A stretch of 64,000 nucleotides of DNA from Borreliella spielmanii (GTDB taxonomy: Bacteria > Spirochaetota > Spirochaetia > Borreliales > Borreliaceae). Both the position numbers and the translations under genes were made by a program. Under the pieces are notes generated by a model. The model made no database searches, was not told the DNA's origin, and saw only the letters and a program-made list of their open reading frames with translations. The stretch is from the NCBI RefSeq assembly GCF_014201705.1, contig NZ_JACHFA010000001.1:372001-436000 (forward strand), given 5' to 3'. Positions 53,813 to 64,000 of this stretch are shown here, piece after piece (position 1 is the first letter of the stretch; each line of letters starts with the position of its first letter).

Positions 53813-54802
53813 TTAAAAATCAAATTTTGATTCTGTAGAAGAATGCATTAAAAAATTATTATTAAGCTTTAAGATTGAAAATATTAAAAAATACGACAAA
53901 TTTTGATGAATATTTTTAGAATAAATCCTCAAATATAAATCAAACTTATATAAAATTTTCAAAACAATTTTTATTTCTGCAATTGAATAATTTTTAACTC
54001 CTGCTCTATAAATTTTATTTAAGGAAAAAAAGATTTTATTTTTATTTAATGCACTCTGCAAGCTTCCACATACATTATAATCTATTTGCACTTTTAATAA
54101 TCTTTTAAATTGCCAAATAAGACTCATTAAAATATTAAGCAAATCTTCCCCTTGATCCAAAATAGACTTGATCTTTATCAAAGAATGAACCATATCTTTT
54201 CTTAAAATAGAATTGAATAAAGAAAAAGTGTTTTCAAAACGAACAAAACTAATCCAAGAAGTTATATCTTTCTCATTAATAGTGTTGTTCTTAGCAAAAA
54301 GCGCAAAAGAATCTATATAAAATTTCAAAATTTTAGTATCTGAATTTAGCATTAAAAGCATTAAGTTTATTGCAGAATCTGTAATTTTAATATTAAGATT
54401 AGAAAAATTTCTTTTTACAAATGTAAATTTGTCATCATCAGAAATTTCATAAAAAACTTTTTTTATAAACTTAAGTTTATTTTTAAAATCAATGTTACAT
54501 GTATTGTTATTAGAAACAAAAATAACAGTTTTATTGTTAGACTTTAAAATTGCATTACATATTAGTTCTAAATCTTTTCCTACTTTTAAAAGTTCAGCCT
54601 CATAAACAATAAGAACTTCTTTTTCTGAAAAAAAAGACTTGGAAAATAGTTTTTCAGCAAATCCCACAACTGAGAGTTCCGACAAAAAAATTTTAGTAAC
54701 TAAAACTTTCGATTTAAAAGCATTCATCTTGATTAAAAGCTCTTTTAAATAAGCCTCTTTTAAACCTTGCTCACTGCCTAATAATAAATAAACCACTTGC
54801 AT
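53813..54802 (-). CDS. holA: DNA polymerase III delta subunit (HolA)
   Basis: HolA is the wrench subunit of the clamp loader, opening the beta clamp. The 329 residues fit the divergent family: YLLLGSEQGLKEAYLKELLIKM at the start, LFSKSFFSEKEVLIVYEAELL and a C-terminal all-helical collar region (LLNILMSLIWQFKRLLKVQ, AEIKIVLKILYKFDLYLR). The frame is open to a TTG at 54805; I use the adjacent ATG. No SD precedes it, but a TATAAT (minus strand, 54811-54816) ends eight bases before the ATG, so the mRNA may be leaderless. It is divergent from the glycosyltransferase gene. Confidence 0.82.
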   Translation of the reverse strand: MQVVYLLLGSEQGLKEAYLKELLIKMNAFKSKVLVTKIFLSELSVVGFAEKLFSKSFFSEKEVLIVYEAELLKVGKDLELICNAILKSNNKTVIFVSNNNTCNIDFKNKLKFIKKVFYEISDDDKFTFVKRNFSNLNIKITDSAINLMLLMLNSDTKILKFYIDSFALFAKNNTINEKDITSWISFVRFENTFSLFNSILRKDMVHSLIKIKSILDQGEDLLNILMSLIWQFKRLLKVQIDYNVCGSLQSALNKNKIFFSLNKIYRAGVKNYSIAEIKIVLKILYKFDLYLRIYSKNIHQNLSYFLIFSILKLNNNFLMHSSTESKFDF

Positions 54803-54858
54803 CAAAGTAAATTATAATCCAAGTCCCAAATATATTATACTTAAGCTAGGAGGAGAAT

Positions 54859-56007
54859 ATGAAAGTTGCAATATTTACAGATACCTATATCCCAGAAAAA
54901 AATGGAGTGGCAACGTCAATAAAGCAAATTAAAGAGGGATTTGAAAAAAATGGATATGAAGTTTACATATTTTGTCCAAAATCCAAAAAATCTTTAAAAG
55001 AAAAGAATGTTTACAGATGCTCATCTATTCAAATAAATAAAAAACTAGATGCTGTAATAGCTTTTCCCAACAAAAAAAAAATATTTAAAATAATACAAAG
55101 CTATAAACCAGACATCATTCATACTCACTCCGAATTTTCTATGGGAAAAATTGGAAAACAAATTGCATTAAAACAAAACATACCAATAGTTCACACAAGC
55201 CATACAATGTGGGATTACTATTTACATTACTTAGGAATTTTTAAATATTTTATTAAACCCGATAAAATGATGCGAAGACATTATAATAAAATAAAGCATT
55301 TTATTTACCCATCAAGCAAAGCAAAAGAGCGGTATTTTCAACTTTCAAATAATTCTAACTATAAAATAATTCCAAATGGAGTTGATAGAAAGCTTTTTAT
55401 AAAAACTCTAAGCAAAGAAAAAAAAGATGAAATTTTTAAAAAACACAACATAAAGCAAACAGACAAAATAATCATATTTGTAGGGAGAATAAATAAAGAA
55501 AAAAACATAAATTCATTAGTAATACATTTAAAAGACCTTTTAATACAAAATAAAAATTATAAACTTATCATTATTGGTAAAGGAAGTGAAGAAAAGGAAA
55601 TAAAAAATTTTAGCATCAAACATGGGCTTGAGAAACAAATATTACTAATAGGAACAATTCCATGGGAAGAAATATGCTATTACTACAAAATTTCTGATAT
55701 CTTTGCTAGTCTATCAAAAAGCGAAGTATATCCAATGACGGTAATAGAAGCATTAACTGCTGGAATACCCGCTATTTTAATAAATGATTATATATATAAA
55801 GATGTAATAAAAGAGGGAATAAACGGATTCTTAATAAAAAAGTACGAAAACCTATCTAAGTACATCGATAAAGTAATAAAAGATGATAAAACACTAAAAA
55901 CATTTAAACAAAATGCGAAAAAATACTCTACTAAATTTTCAAGCCATTTTTTTACAAAAAAAATTGAAAATTATTACTCAGAAATTATTGCAAAAAAAAA
56001 TCATTAA
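54859..56007 (+). CDS. Galactolipid synthase (diacylglycerol galactosyltransferase), GT4 family
   Basis: This 382-residue glycosyltransferase has the GT-B fold of family GT4: FTDTYIPEKNGVATSIKQIKEGFEKNGYEV at the start, HTHSEFSMG, IPNGVDRKLF, IIFVGRINKEKNI and the donor-binding SEVYPMTVIEALTAGIPAI with the EX7E Glu pair. It matches B31 BB0454, which as I recall was shown to make monogalactosyl-diacylglycerol, the main glycolipid of the Borrelia envelope. It acts at the cytoplasmic face of the inner membrane. AGGAGG is at 6-7 bases before the ATG. Its end overlaps the MscS gene by four bases. Confidence 0.9.
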   Translation: MKVAIFTDTYIPEKNGVATSIKQIKEGFEKNGYEVYIFCPKSKKSLKEKNVYRCSSIQINKKLDAVIAFPNKKKIFKIIQSYKPDIIHTHSEFSMGKIGKQIALKQNIPIVHTSHTMWDYYLHYLGIFKYFIKPDKMMRRHYNKIKHFIYPSSKAKERYFQLSNNSNYKIIPNGVDRKLFIKTLSKEKKDEIFKKHNIKQTDKIIIFVGRINKEKNINSLVIHLKDLLIQNKNYKLIIIGKGSEEKEIKNFSIKHGLEKQILLIGTIPWEEICYYYKISDIFASLSKSEVYPMTVIEALTAGIPAILINDYIYKDVIKEGINGFLIKKYENLSKYIDKVIKDDKTLKTFKQNAKKYSTKFSSHFFTKKIENYYSEIIAKKNH

Positions 56008-56846
56008 TGTGACTTATCAAAAGGTATAAAACAAATTGGAAACTTAATTTTCATATCCAATAAAACATTTTTAATAGACTCACCAATAAAATATTTAAAA
56101 TCCCAAAAAGCCTCTGTATTAACAAAAAATCGAACCTGCACAACTATATAAAAGGGGGTATATTTTTCGACAATAAGAATAGGAGAACAGGCCTCAACAT
56201 TAAATTTGTTATTATCGAGAATCATTAAACCCTCTATTTTATCTTTCAATAAACCGATATTTGTGTCATGAGGAACTTGAAAAGAAAACACAACTCTTCT
56301 TCTAGGATTTGCTGAAAAATTAATAACAAAATTAGATGTAAGCTTACTGTTTGGAATTTTAATAATTTCTTCGTTAAATGTTTTAAGTGTAGTAAAAAAA
56401 ATTTGAACATTCTCAACTAACCCTTCAACATCGCCGCATTTAATATGATCTCCACGCTTAAAAAATTTAGAATTCAAAACAATAAATCCGCTAACAAAAT
56501 TGGATAAAATACCTTGGGCAGCAAGCCCAATAGCAAGTCCTAATGATCCAAATACAGCAACAATGGATGTTGTAGGCACCCCAAGATATGGCAATATTAT
56601 TAAAATAATAATAAAATCTGTTAATATTTTGAAAAAAGATTCTAAAAAGTTAAAAACTGTAGCCTCTAACTTTTCCTCTAATCTAGACTTTTCCAAAGTC
56701 TTAAATAAGATTTTCCCCATTTTCTTAACTATTAACTTTAAAAAATACCACAGCACTATGGCAATCGAAACTTTTAAACCATAACCTATCACACTCTCAA
56801 GAATATGATTAAAATAATCTTTAAATATAAAAAACTCCTTAAACAA
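56004..56846 (-). CDS. Small-conductance mechanosensitive channel (MscS family)
   Basis: MscS channels release solutes when membrane tension rises, guarding against osmotic downshock. The 280 residues have three membrane segments; the pore helix FGSLGLAIGLAAQGILSNFVSGFIVLNSKFFKRGDHI with its small-residue packing is diagnostic. The beta domain follows (GDVEGLVENVQIFFTTLKTFNEEIIKIPNSKL) and then a C-terminal alpha-beta domain. Osmotic swings between tick and mammal make such a channel useful; that link is inference. Confidence 0.95.
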   Translation of the reverse strand: MFKEFFIFKDYFNHILESVIGYGLKVSIAIVLWYFLKLIVKKMGKILFKTLEKSRLEEKLEATVFNFLESFFKILTDFIIILIILPYLGVPTTSIVAVFGSLGLAIGLAAQGILSNFVSGFIVLNSKFFKRGDHIKCGDVEGLVENVQIFFTTLKTFNEEIIKIPNSKLTSNFVINFSANPRRRVVFSFQVPHDTNIGLLKDKIEGLMILDNNKFNVEACSPILIVEKYTPFYIVVQVRFFVNTEAFWDFKYFIGESIKNVLLDMKIKFPICFIPFDKSH

Positions 56847-57019
56847 ACTAAACTTTCCCTCTAAACTTTACATAAATTAATTGAATTATAACACAAAAAT
56901 AAACAAACCTTTTCAATATAAACTCCTAGCAAAAACAATACATCAATGTTTTAAAGCTACAATAAAGCATGTTTTCGTCACCGTAGCCCAATAACAAAAT
57001 ACACATTACAACAACATTT

Positions 57020-57661
57020 ATGGTAAAATTAATATGCCAAAGATTTTTACTAAATTTGACAAAACAAATGCATAAAAAGAAGCAAAAAAAATTATATGAA
57101 ATTCTAGACTTGTTTTTACTTGTCTTTAAAACAACAACACTTACAATTGGCGGAGGATTAATAATTATATCTGAGCTTAAAAAAATACTTGTTAAAAAAA
57201 GAAAAATAATATCAGAGGACGATTTTAACAAAATACTAGCAACATCAAATGTTATTCCTGGGGTTACAGCAGTTAATTTTGTATTCCTAATAGGAAAAAA
57301 ATTTGGAGGGTTTCCATGTGCACTTTTACTAGTTGTTGCTGGAATTCTACCTTCCATTATTGCAATAATAATGGTATTCCTTTACCTAAAATTAGTACCA
57401 GATAACGCACAAGTTAAAAAATTTTTAGAAGGTGCAAAAATCTCTTCAATTATCATAATGTTAACAGTTGTGTTAAAATTTTCAAAAAAAATGTTAAATA
57501 ATTCTGTAATAAAATGGACAATATGTTTTCTTGTAATTTTTGCAATTTTTAAATTAAAAATAAAAATATCATATATTCTGCTAATATTCTTTTTAATATA
57601 TACATTAAAATATATAACAATAAAAAAAATATTAACTACACAGAAAAAGGATATAAGTTGA
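57020..57661 (+). CDS. ChrA-family transporter, first half-protein
   Basis: This 213-residue membrane protein carries one ChrA domain: FLLVFKTTTLTIGGGLIIISELKKILVKKRKIISEDDFNKI, then TSNVIPGVTAVNFVFLIGKKFGG with the conserved PGV/I. It has about five hydrophobic segments. Short ChrA proteins act in pairs, together equal to one long chromate transporter; in this organism the substrate is unknown and need not be chromate. An ATG at 57068 is an alternative start, and neither has a good SD. It overlaps the second half-gene by four bases. Confidence 0.88.
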   Translation: MVKLICQRFLLNLTKQMHKKKQKKLYEILDLFLLVFKTTTLTIGGGLIIISELKKILVKKRKIISEDDFNKILATSNVIPGVTAVNFVFLIGKKFGGFPCALLLVVAGILPSIIAIIMVFLYLKLVPDNAQVKKFLEGAKISSIIIMLTVVLKFSKKMLNNSVIKWTICFLVIFAIFKLKIKISYILLIFFLIYTLKYITIKKILTTQKKDIS

Positions 57662-58191
57662 TTTTAATAAATTTATTAATTACATTTTTAAAAATCGGAT
57701 TACTAAATTTCGGAGGTGGCAACGGAATTGCAGCAATAATAAACAATGAAATAATTAATAATAAACATTGGATAACACAAGAAGAATTTGTCAATATGAT
57801 TACAATATCAAGAATAACCCCAGGACCTATTGCCACAAACATAGCAACATACGTTGGAATGAAAATTGCAGGAATTACAGGAGCCATAATCGCTACAGTA
57901 GCATTAATAACAGCTCCAATATTAATAATGGTTATAATCCTACTAATGCTACACAAGATCGGCTTTTTAAATTATTGTCTAGAAAATCTAAAACCTATTA
58001 TTGTTGCGCTATGGATAATTACAATAATCATTTTGCTTGAAAACACATATTTAAAAATAGAAAACGACAAAACAGAACTTTTAAGAACCTTGGCTGTTGT
58101 AGGAATTAATTTTTTTATTTTATTTCTTTATAATAAAATAAGCCCGGCATTAGTAATTATACTTAGCGGATTTTTTTATACATTAATATAA
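57658..58191 (+). CDS. ChrA-family transporter, second half-protein
   Basis: The 177-residue partner of the preceding gene begins with TTG (57658), with AAGGA six bases before it. It shows LLITFLKIGLLNFGGGNGIAAIINNEIINNKHWITQEEFVNMITISRITPGPIATNIATYVGMKIAG, the classic ChrA GGG and PGP motifs, and further hydrophobic helices. The pair is expected to form a heteromeric inner-membrane transporter. It ends two bases before rpoN. Confidence 0.9.
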   Translation: MILINLLITFLKIGLLNFGGGNGIAAIINNEIINNKHWITQEEFVNMITISRITPGPIATNIATYVGMKIAGITGAIIATVALITAPILIMVIILLMLHKIGFLNYCLENLKPIIVALWIITIIILLENTYLKIENDKTELLRTLAVVGINFFILFLYNKISPALVIILSGFFYTLI

Positions 58192-58193
58192 AT

Positions 58194-59453
58194 ATGATTA
58201 AACAAAAATTAAAATTATCTCAAAATTTAAACTCTATTCAAATACAAACAATAAAAATACTAGGTCTTAATAAAAAAGAATTAGCACAGCTTATACTAGA
58301 AGAAAGCGAAAATAACGAATGTCTAAAAATAGTCCCAAATAAAATCTTTTTTGAAACATTAAAAACATATAGATTTAAAAAGTTTTTTTACAAAGAAGAT
58401 AATATGATAAAAAATCAACACGACATAGCTCTTGAAAAAACACACACAAATACTTCTTTAAAAGAGCACCTTTTACTACAATTAAGAATTCAAAGAATAA
58501 ATGAAGATGAACTTAAAATAGGTGAAATATTAATAAACAATCTAAACAATAAGGGTTTTCATATAATAAACCCTTATGATCTTTTTAAAAAGGAAGAAAA
58601 AGAAAAAGTAAAAAAAATAATTGAACTTATTCAAAAATTTGATCCAATTGGAATTTGCGTCCCCAATATAATAGAATCGTTAATTTTACAAGCAAAATAT
58701 CATAAATTAGAAAGCAATATTATTAAAATCCTTGAAAAAGCAGAACTTCTTGAGAAAACTCAAGAAAAATTAAAAGAAGAGCTCAAAATAAGAAGTAAAG
58801 AATTTAATACAGCTTTAGAAATTATAAGACAAAAACTCAACCCCAACCCAACAATCGAATTTAAAGATCCAGAAGACACTAATTTTTATGTTGATCCAGA
58901 TATATTAATAATAAACCGCAATAACAAATTTGAGATTAAAATCAAAGAAGTTAGCATCTTTAAAAAAGAACTTAAAAGGACGCCTGAAAATCCTCAAAAA
59001 CAAAAAAAAGCAAAATGGTTAATCGAATCATTACGATATAGAGACGAAATACTTGCAAAAATAGGAATAGCTATATACACACTGCAAAAAGAATTTCTAA
59101 GAAGAGGTTTTAAAAGCTTACGGCCAATGAACTTGAGCATTTTATCAGAAAAAATCAATGTATCAAAATCAACAATATCAAGGGCAATAAAAAATAAATA
59201 TTTAAAATGCGAGTGGGGTACCATATTAATCAAAGAACTCTTTAGCTCTGTTGGTGGAGCAAAAACAAATGAATTTTCAAAATTAAGCATTAAAATAACA
59301 GTAAAAAAGTTGTTAGAAGTAAATAAAAAGATGTCAGATAAAGCAATTTCTGCTATACTAAAATCCAAAGGAATCTCTATTTCTAGGAGAACAGTAAACA
59401 AGTATAGAAATGAATTGAAATCTGAGAAAGGAAAAATATATTATGGAACCTAA
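58194..59453 (+). CDS. rpoN: RNA polymerase sigma-54 factor
   Basis: RpoN directs polymerase to -24/-12 promoters and needs an AAA+ activator. In Borrelia the Rrp2-RpoN-RpoS pathway controls genes needed for mammalian infection (known). The 419 residues contain region I (LKLSQNLNSIQIQTIKILGLNKKELAQLILEESENNE), the core-binding region, the helix-turn-helix and the RpoN box SRRTVNKYRNEL near the C-terminus. It overlaps hpf by 11 bases. Confidence 0.96.
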   Translation: MIKQKLKLSQNLNSIQIQTIKILGLNKKELAQLILEESENNECLKIVPNKIFFETLKTYRFKKFFYKEDNMIKNQHDIALEKTHTNTSLKEHLLLQLRIQRINEDELKIGEILINNLNNKGFHIINPYDLFKKEEKEKVKKIIELIQKFDPIGICVPNIIESLILQAKYHKLESNIIKILEKAELLEKTQEKLKEELKIRSKEFNTALEIIRQKLNPNPTIEFKDPEDTNFYVDPDILIINRNNKFEIKIKEVSIFKKELKRTPENPQKQKKAKWLIESLRYRDEILAKIGIAIYTLQKEFLRRGFKSLRPMNLSILSEKINVSKSTISRAIKNKYLKCEWGTILIKELFSSVGGAKTNEFSKLSIKITVKKLLEVNKKMSDKAISAILKSKGISISRRTVNKYRNELKSEKGKIYYGT

Positions 59454-59736
59454 AATTCAAACAGTCAATTATAACTTAAATGAGAGTGAAAAAAATTTTA
59501 TTCTCAAAAAGCTAGAAAAATTTGATACTCATATCAAAAAATATGTAGAAAATTTAAAAATTACAATCAAAAAAGAACGTGAACTTTTTGAATTCGACGC
59601 ACACGTTCACTTTAATTGGGGGAAAAGAATACATATAAGAGAAGATGGGAAAATACTTCTAACCCTTATTGATAGAGCAATAGGAACACTTTACCAAGCA
59701 GCAACTAAAGAAAAAGAAAAGAGGAATAATAAATAA
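59443..59736 (+). CDS. hpf: Ribosome hibernation promoting factor (short HPF)
   Basis: HPF binds the 30S decoding channel and idles ribosomes in stationary or starved cells. The 97 residues follow the family: VNYNLNESEKNFILKKLEKFDTHIKKYVENLKITIKKERELFEFDAHVHFNWGKRIHIREDGKILLTLIDRAIGTLYQAATKEKEK. It is the short form without the dimerising C-terminal domain. The B. burgdorferi ribosome structure is reported with HPF bound. It sits in the rpoN operon as in proteobacteria. Confidence 0.93.
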   Translation: MEPKIQTVNYNLNESEKNFILKKLEKFDTHIKKYVENLKITIKKERELFEFDAHVHFNWGKRIHIREDGKILLTLIDRAIGTLYQAATKEKEKRNNK

Positions 59737-59748
59737 AATAAGTAAAAA

Positions 59749-60024
59749 ATGCAAGAAGTAGAAATTGAGATAATAAATAAGGATGGAATACATTCAAGAT
59801 CCGCAAACATCATTTCTGAATTCGCAAATAAACATTCTTCGTGTGATATAAAAATAACAACAACAGATGGTAGAAAAGCTGACGCAAAGTCTACATTCGA
59901 AATTATCATATTAGGAATAATATATAAAGAAAAAGTAAAAATAACAGTCATCGGGAAAAAAGAAAAACTAATAATTAAAAATTTGTTAAACTTATTAAAA
60001 TATAATTTTTCAAAAGAGCTTTAA
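59749..60024 (+). CDS. HPr-family phosphocarrier (NPr-like by context)
   Basis: HPr proteins carry phosphate from enzyme I to EIIA domains. The 91 residues show the phosphorylatable His15 in GIHSRSA (consensus GLHARPA) and a Ser at 48 in DAKSTFEI (regulatory Ser46 region). The active-site motif deviates: Leu to Ile, Ala to Ser and Pro to Ser. Genes rpoN-hpf before it and the EIIA-bearing antiporter after it point to a nitrogen-PTS-like role rather than sugar uptake; this is inference. A second HPr is known elsewhere in Borrelia genomes. Confidence 0.9.
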   Translation: MQEVEIEIINKDGIHSRSANIISEFANKHSSCDIKITTTDGRKADAKSTFEIIILGIIYKEKVKITVIGKKEKLIIKNLLNLLKYNFSKEL

Positions 60025-60026
60025 AA

Positions 60027-62132
60027 ATGAACAAAAAAATTTTTTACATAACAATGCTACTACACTTACCTAATCTTCTATTTTCATACTCAGCAAAAGA
60101 TGACATTGAAGCAACAATGTCATCTTTTGTCATGAGTCTGGCAATCATTGTAATCTCGTCTATTTCACTAGGCAATTTAGTGGCAAAAATAGGAATTCCA
60201 AAAGTAATAGGGCAAATAACAGCAGGAATAATTTTAAGTCCAAATGCCTTTGGAAAAATTCAAATACCTTTATTATTTCCATTAGGGATAACTCAAATTG
60301 GAGAAAATTATTTAATAAATGAAAAAATATTTGCAATCTCTACCATAGCTTCAATAATATTACTTTTCACGGCTGGACTTGAAACTAACCTAAAATTGTT
60401 CATCAAATTTCTGCCACGCGGAGGAATTATTGGAATAACAGAAGTTATTGGCACATTCACAAGTTTTGTATTAATGGCCAGTATAATTTTTAATGTTCCT
60501 ATGATAAGTCCAACCTCACTTTTTATTGGAATAATTGGAACCCCAACATCAGCAGGAATCGCAGCAAGCATACTCTCAGCACAAAAAAAAATGAGTACTT
60601 CAGAAGGGGTAACAATAATCTCAACTTCAATTATTGATGATGTACTTTCAATGCTTATGCTTACAAGCGTAATAACTATATCAAGATCTATATCAGATCT
60701 TGATATAGCAAGCTCAATCAAAAGCATAATTCAAAACATAGTAATCTGGCTATGTTTAACTTTCTTTTTAATATATATATCAGAGACACTCTCAAGACTG
60801 TTAAAAAAATTAAATAGTGTCACACTAGCAACCGTAATAACACTCTCTCTAGCTCTTACTATTGCAAGCATTTTTCAAAATCTAGGAATGTCTTTTGTTG
60901 TTGGAGCTTATGTATTTGGGCTTGCTATGTCAAAAACAGATATTGTATATGTAATTCAAGATAAACTAACAATTTTTGAAAGATTTTTTATCCCAATCTT
61001 TTTTACATCAATTGGGCTTATGTCAGATATTAACGAAATACTTTCAAAAGAAGTTCTTATTTTGGGATTGGCAATTAGCGCAATAGCAATAATTACTAAA
61101 AGCATATTTTGCTTTATTCCAGCACTTTTTTTGGGATTTAATAAACTTGGAGCCTTAAAAATTGCAGCCGGAATGGTCCCAAGAGGAGAAGTTTCACTTA
61201 TTATGGCGAATGTAGCATTATCTTCAGGATTTATTAGTCAAAAAATATTTGGAATCATAATAATAATGGTATTTTTGCCAACAATTATTGCAACACCCAT
61301 AATAAACTTTTTATTCAAAATAAATAAAAGCGGACTTAAAAAAGAACTACCAATAGATCAAAATACACACATATGCGTATCATTTGAGTATGATAATTTA
61401 GCCAAAATTCTTGTGTGGGACTTGAAAAATGAATTAAGAAAAGAAGGATTTTTCACACAACAGATTAAAAATGATTCTTCACAATATATTAATGCAAGAA
61501 AAAATAATATATCCTTTTCAATAAAAAGAGAAGGTAGCAAAATCACATTCGAATGCCCAAATAATCACTTAATTATAATGCAAGACCTTTTTAGAGAAAC
61601 AATATTAAACCTAGAAAAAATAACCAAAGAAGTTGAAACAGTCTCTTTAAGAGCAAAAAAACTAGATTACTCAATAAATTATGATAAAATACTTAGTAAT
61701 ATCAAGCTAAATAAAAGAATAAAAAAGGAAAATATTATTCTAGAATTAAAAGCAAGCAACAAGGCTGATGTAATAAGAGAACTTCTAAGCGTAATAAACA
61801 TTGAAATTGACAAAGAAAGAATATTCCAAGATTTAATGGAGAGAGAAAAATTAATTACTACCGCATTAAAAGAAGGTTTTGCTATCCCCCATTTAAAAAC
61901 AAATTTAATCTCAAAAATACATATTGCAATAGGAATAAGCCATGGGGGGATTGACTTTAATGCTCTTGACAAAAATTTAAGCCATGTTTTTATATTAATA
62001 TTATGCCCAGCAAAAGATTATGTTAGCTACCCTAGAATTTTAGCATCTGTTGTAGGCAAAGTTGATCTATATAAAAAAGAAATTTTAAATGCAAAAACAG
62101 ACAAAGAAATTTACAATATAATAGTGAGCTGA
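60027..62132 (+). CDS. CPA2-type cation/proton antiporter fused to a C-terminal PTS EIIA domain
   Basis: The 701-residue protein has a signal-like N-terminus (to about residue 22), then about twelve membrane helices of the KefB/NapA type (GNLVAKIGIPKVIGQITAGIILSPNAFG). SIIDDVLSMLML carries the paired Asp that mark electrogenic Na+/H+ antiporters. From about residue 440 a cytoplasmic part follows, and the last ~135 residues are an EIIA-Ntr/Fru domain: ERIFQDLMEREKLITTALKEGFAIPHLK with the phosphorylatable His at 622. It starts two bases after the HPr stop. I infer that HPr-dependent phosphorylation of the EIIA domain tunes the antiporter. Confidence 0.92.
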   Translation: MNKKIFYITMLLHLPNLLFSYSAKDDIEATMSSFVMSLAIIVISSISLGNLVAKIGIPKVIGQITAGIILSPNAFGKIQIPLLFPLGITQIGENYLINEKIFAISTIASIILLFTAGLETNLKLFIKFLPRGGIIGITEVIGTFTSFVLMASIIFNVPMISPTSLFIGIIGTPTSAGIAASILSAQKKMSTSEGVTIISTSIIDDVLSMLMLTSVITISRSISDLDIASSIKSIIQNIVIWLCLTFFLIYISETLSRLLKKLNSVTLATVITLSLALTIASIFQNLGMSFVVGAYVFGLAMSKTDIVYVIQDKLTIFERFFIPIFFTSIGLMSDINEILSKEVLILGLAISAIAIITKSIFCFIPALFLGFNKLGALKIAAGMVPRGEVSLIMANVALSSGFISQKIFGIIIIMVFLPTIIATPIINFLFKINKSGLKKELPIDQNTHICVSFEYDNLAKILVWDLKNELRKEGFFTQQIKNDSSQYINARKNNISFSIKREGSKITFECPNNHLIIMQDLFRETILNLEKITKEVETVSLRAKKLDYSINYDKILSNIKLNKRIKKENIILELKASNKADVIRELLSVINIEIDKERIFQDLMEREKLITTALKEGFAIPHLKTNLISKIHIAIGISHGGIDFNALDKNLSHVFILILCPAKDYVSYPRILASVVGKVDLYKKEILNAKTDKEIYNIIVS

Positions 62133-63896
<1,764 letters not shown>

Positions 63897-63909
63897 ATTC
63901 ACAATTTAA

Positions 63910-64000
63910 CTATAGCACACCTTTAAAATTATAAAAATCAGGCAATCTATATTCTTTAGCATTTTCCAATAGCATGCTCTTCTTCAAAAAATCAAATCTC
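63910..64000 (-). CDS. C-terminal fragment of an unidentified gene, truncated by window edge
   Basis: On the minus strand a frame enters from the right edge and stops at TAG (63910-63912), 13 bases after the aspS stop. The visible 29 residues (RFDFLKKSMLLENAKEYRLP, then DFYNFKGVL) look protein-like but are too short to identify. It would converge on aspS. Confidence 0.5.
   Translation of the reverse strand, partial: RFDFLKKSMLLENAKEYRLPDFYNFKGVL

Noticed and set aside
57636-57956. Minus-strand frame of 106 codons over the ChrA genes
   Set aside because: Antisense to a well-supported membrane protein gene; its Ile/Val-rich character mirrors the sense strand.
63910-64000. Identification of the truncated right-edge frame as fba or as a small ribosomal protein (bS21-like)
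   Set aside because: The visible 29 residues do not match the C-terminus of class II aldolase as I recall it, and any resemblance to bS21 needs gaps; left unidentified.

Overview
The window is AT-rich chromosomal DNA from a Lyme-group spirochaete (Borrelia/Borreliella burgdorferi sensu lato). This rests on gene content and order recalled from that group (dnaK-dnaJ, an archaeal-type pheS/pheT pair, tuf fused to the S10-spc-alpha superoperon, lptC-lptA-lptB, dnaX-ebfC, the rpoN block) and on lineage-typical proteins such as an Asp-type MurA and a uL30 with a long N-terminal extension. I cannot assign the exact species. I see no phage, insertion sequence, CRISPR array or plasmid module; it is core genome, almost gap-free.

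Layout. 1-2303 (+): end of dnaK, then dnaJ and an RlmB-type rRNA methyltransferase. 2363-16424 (-): one tightly packed operon reading der, an exported NlpC/P60-like protein, a HAD phosphatase, a 2162-residue membrane-anchored coiled-coil protein, pheS, pheT and trxB. 16502-17257 (+): a lone GerMN-domain protein. 17254-34647 (-): tuf and the ribosomal superoperon (28 ribosomal protein genes, secY and rpoA), followed by rny, ymdB and tlyA; rpsD, infA, adk and map are absent from it. 35127-35516 (+): a small lipoprotein, probably with a leaderless mRNA. 35657-46728 (-): dnaX, ebfC, ndk, lptC, lptA, lptB, pgeF, a Nif3-like gene, lspA, a small membrane protein, a degenerate second YmdB, murA and a MATE exporter. 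46960-48279 (-): SRP RNA, tRNA-Ser(GGA), tRNA-Arg(GCG), tRNA-Ser(TGA) and tRNA-Ser(GCT), interrupted by one lipoprotein gene on +. 48344-51164 (-): a TPR protein and an exported LamG/FN3-like protein. 51287-53083 (+): uvrC. 53168-54802 (-): a lipoprotein and holA. 54859-56007 (+): a galactolipid synthase; 56004-56846 (-): an MscS channel. 57020-63896 (+): a split ChrA transporter, rpoN, hpf, an HPr, a cation/proton antiporter ending in a PTS EIIA domain, and aspS.

Themes. Translation dominates: ribosomal proteins, EF-Tu, two aminoacyl-tRNA synthetases, tRNAs, rRNA methyltransferases, the GTPase Der and a hibernation factor. The envelope is the second theme: SecY, SRP RNA, LspA, Lpt parts, MurA, galactolipid synthase and several lipoproteins.

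Most unusual points: (1) rpoN-hpf-HPr followed by an antiporter fused to EIIA, a rearranged nitrogen-PTS layout tied to ion transport; (2) the giant membrane-anchored coiled coil with a C-terminal helix-turn-helix-like end; (3) two YmdB paralogues, one stripped of its metal ligands; (4) archaeal-type PheRS; (5) Lpt genes in a lineage without LPS; (6) a symmetric divergent promoter between the tRNA/SRP operon and a lipoprotein gene. Functions not tested here are inferred from sequence and recalled family knowledge.
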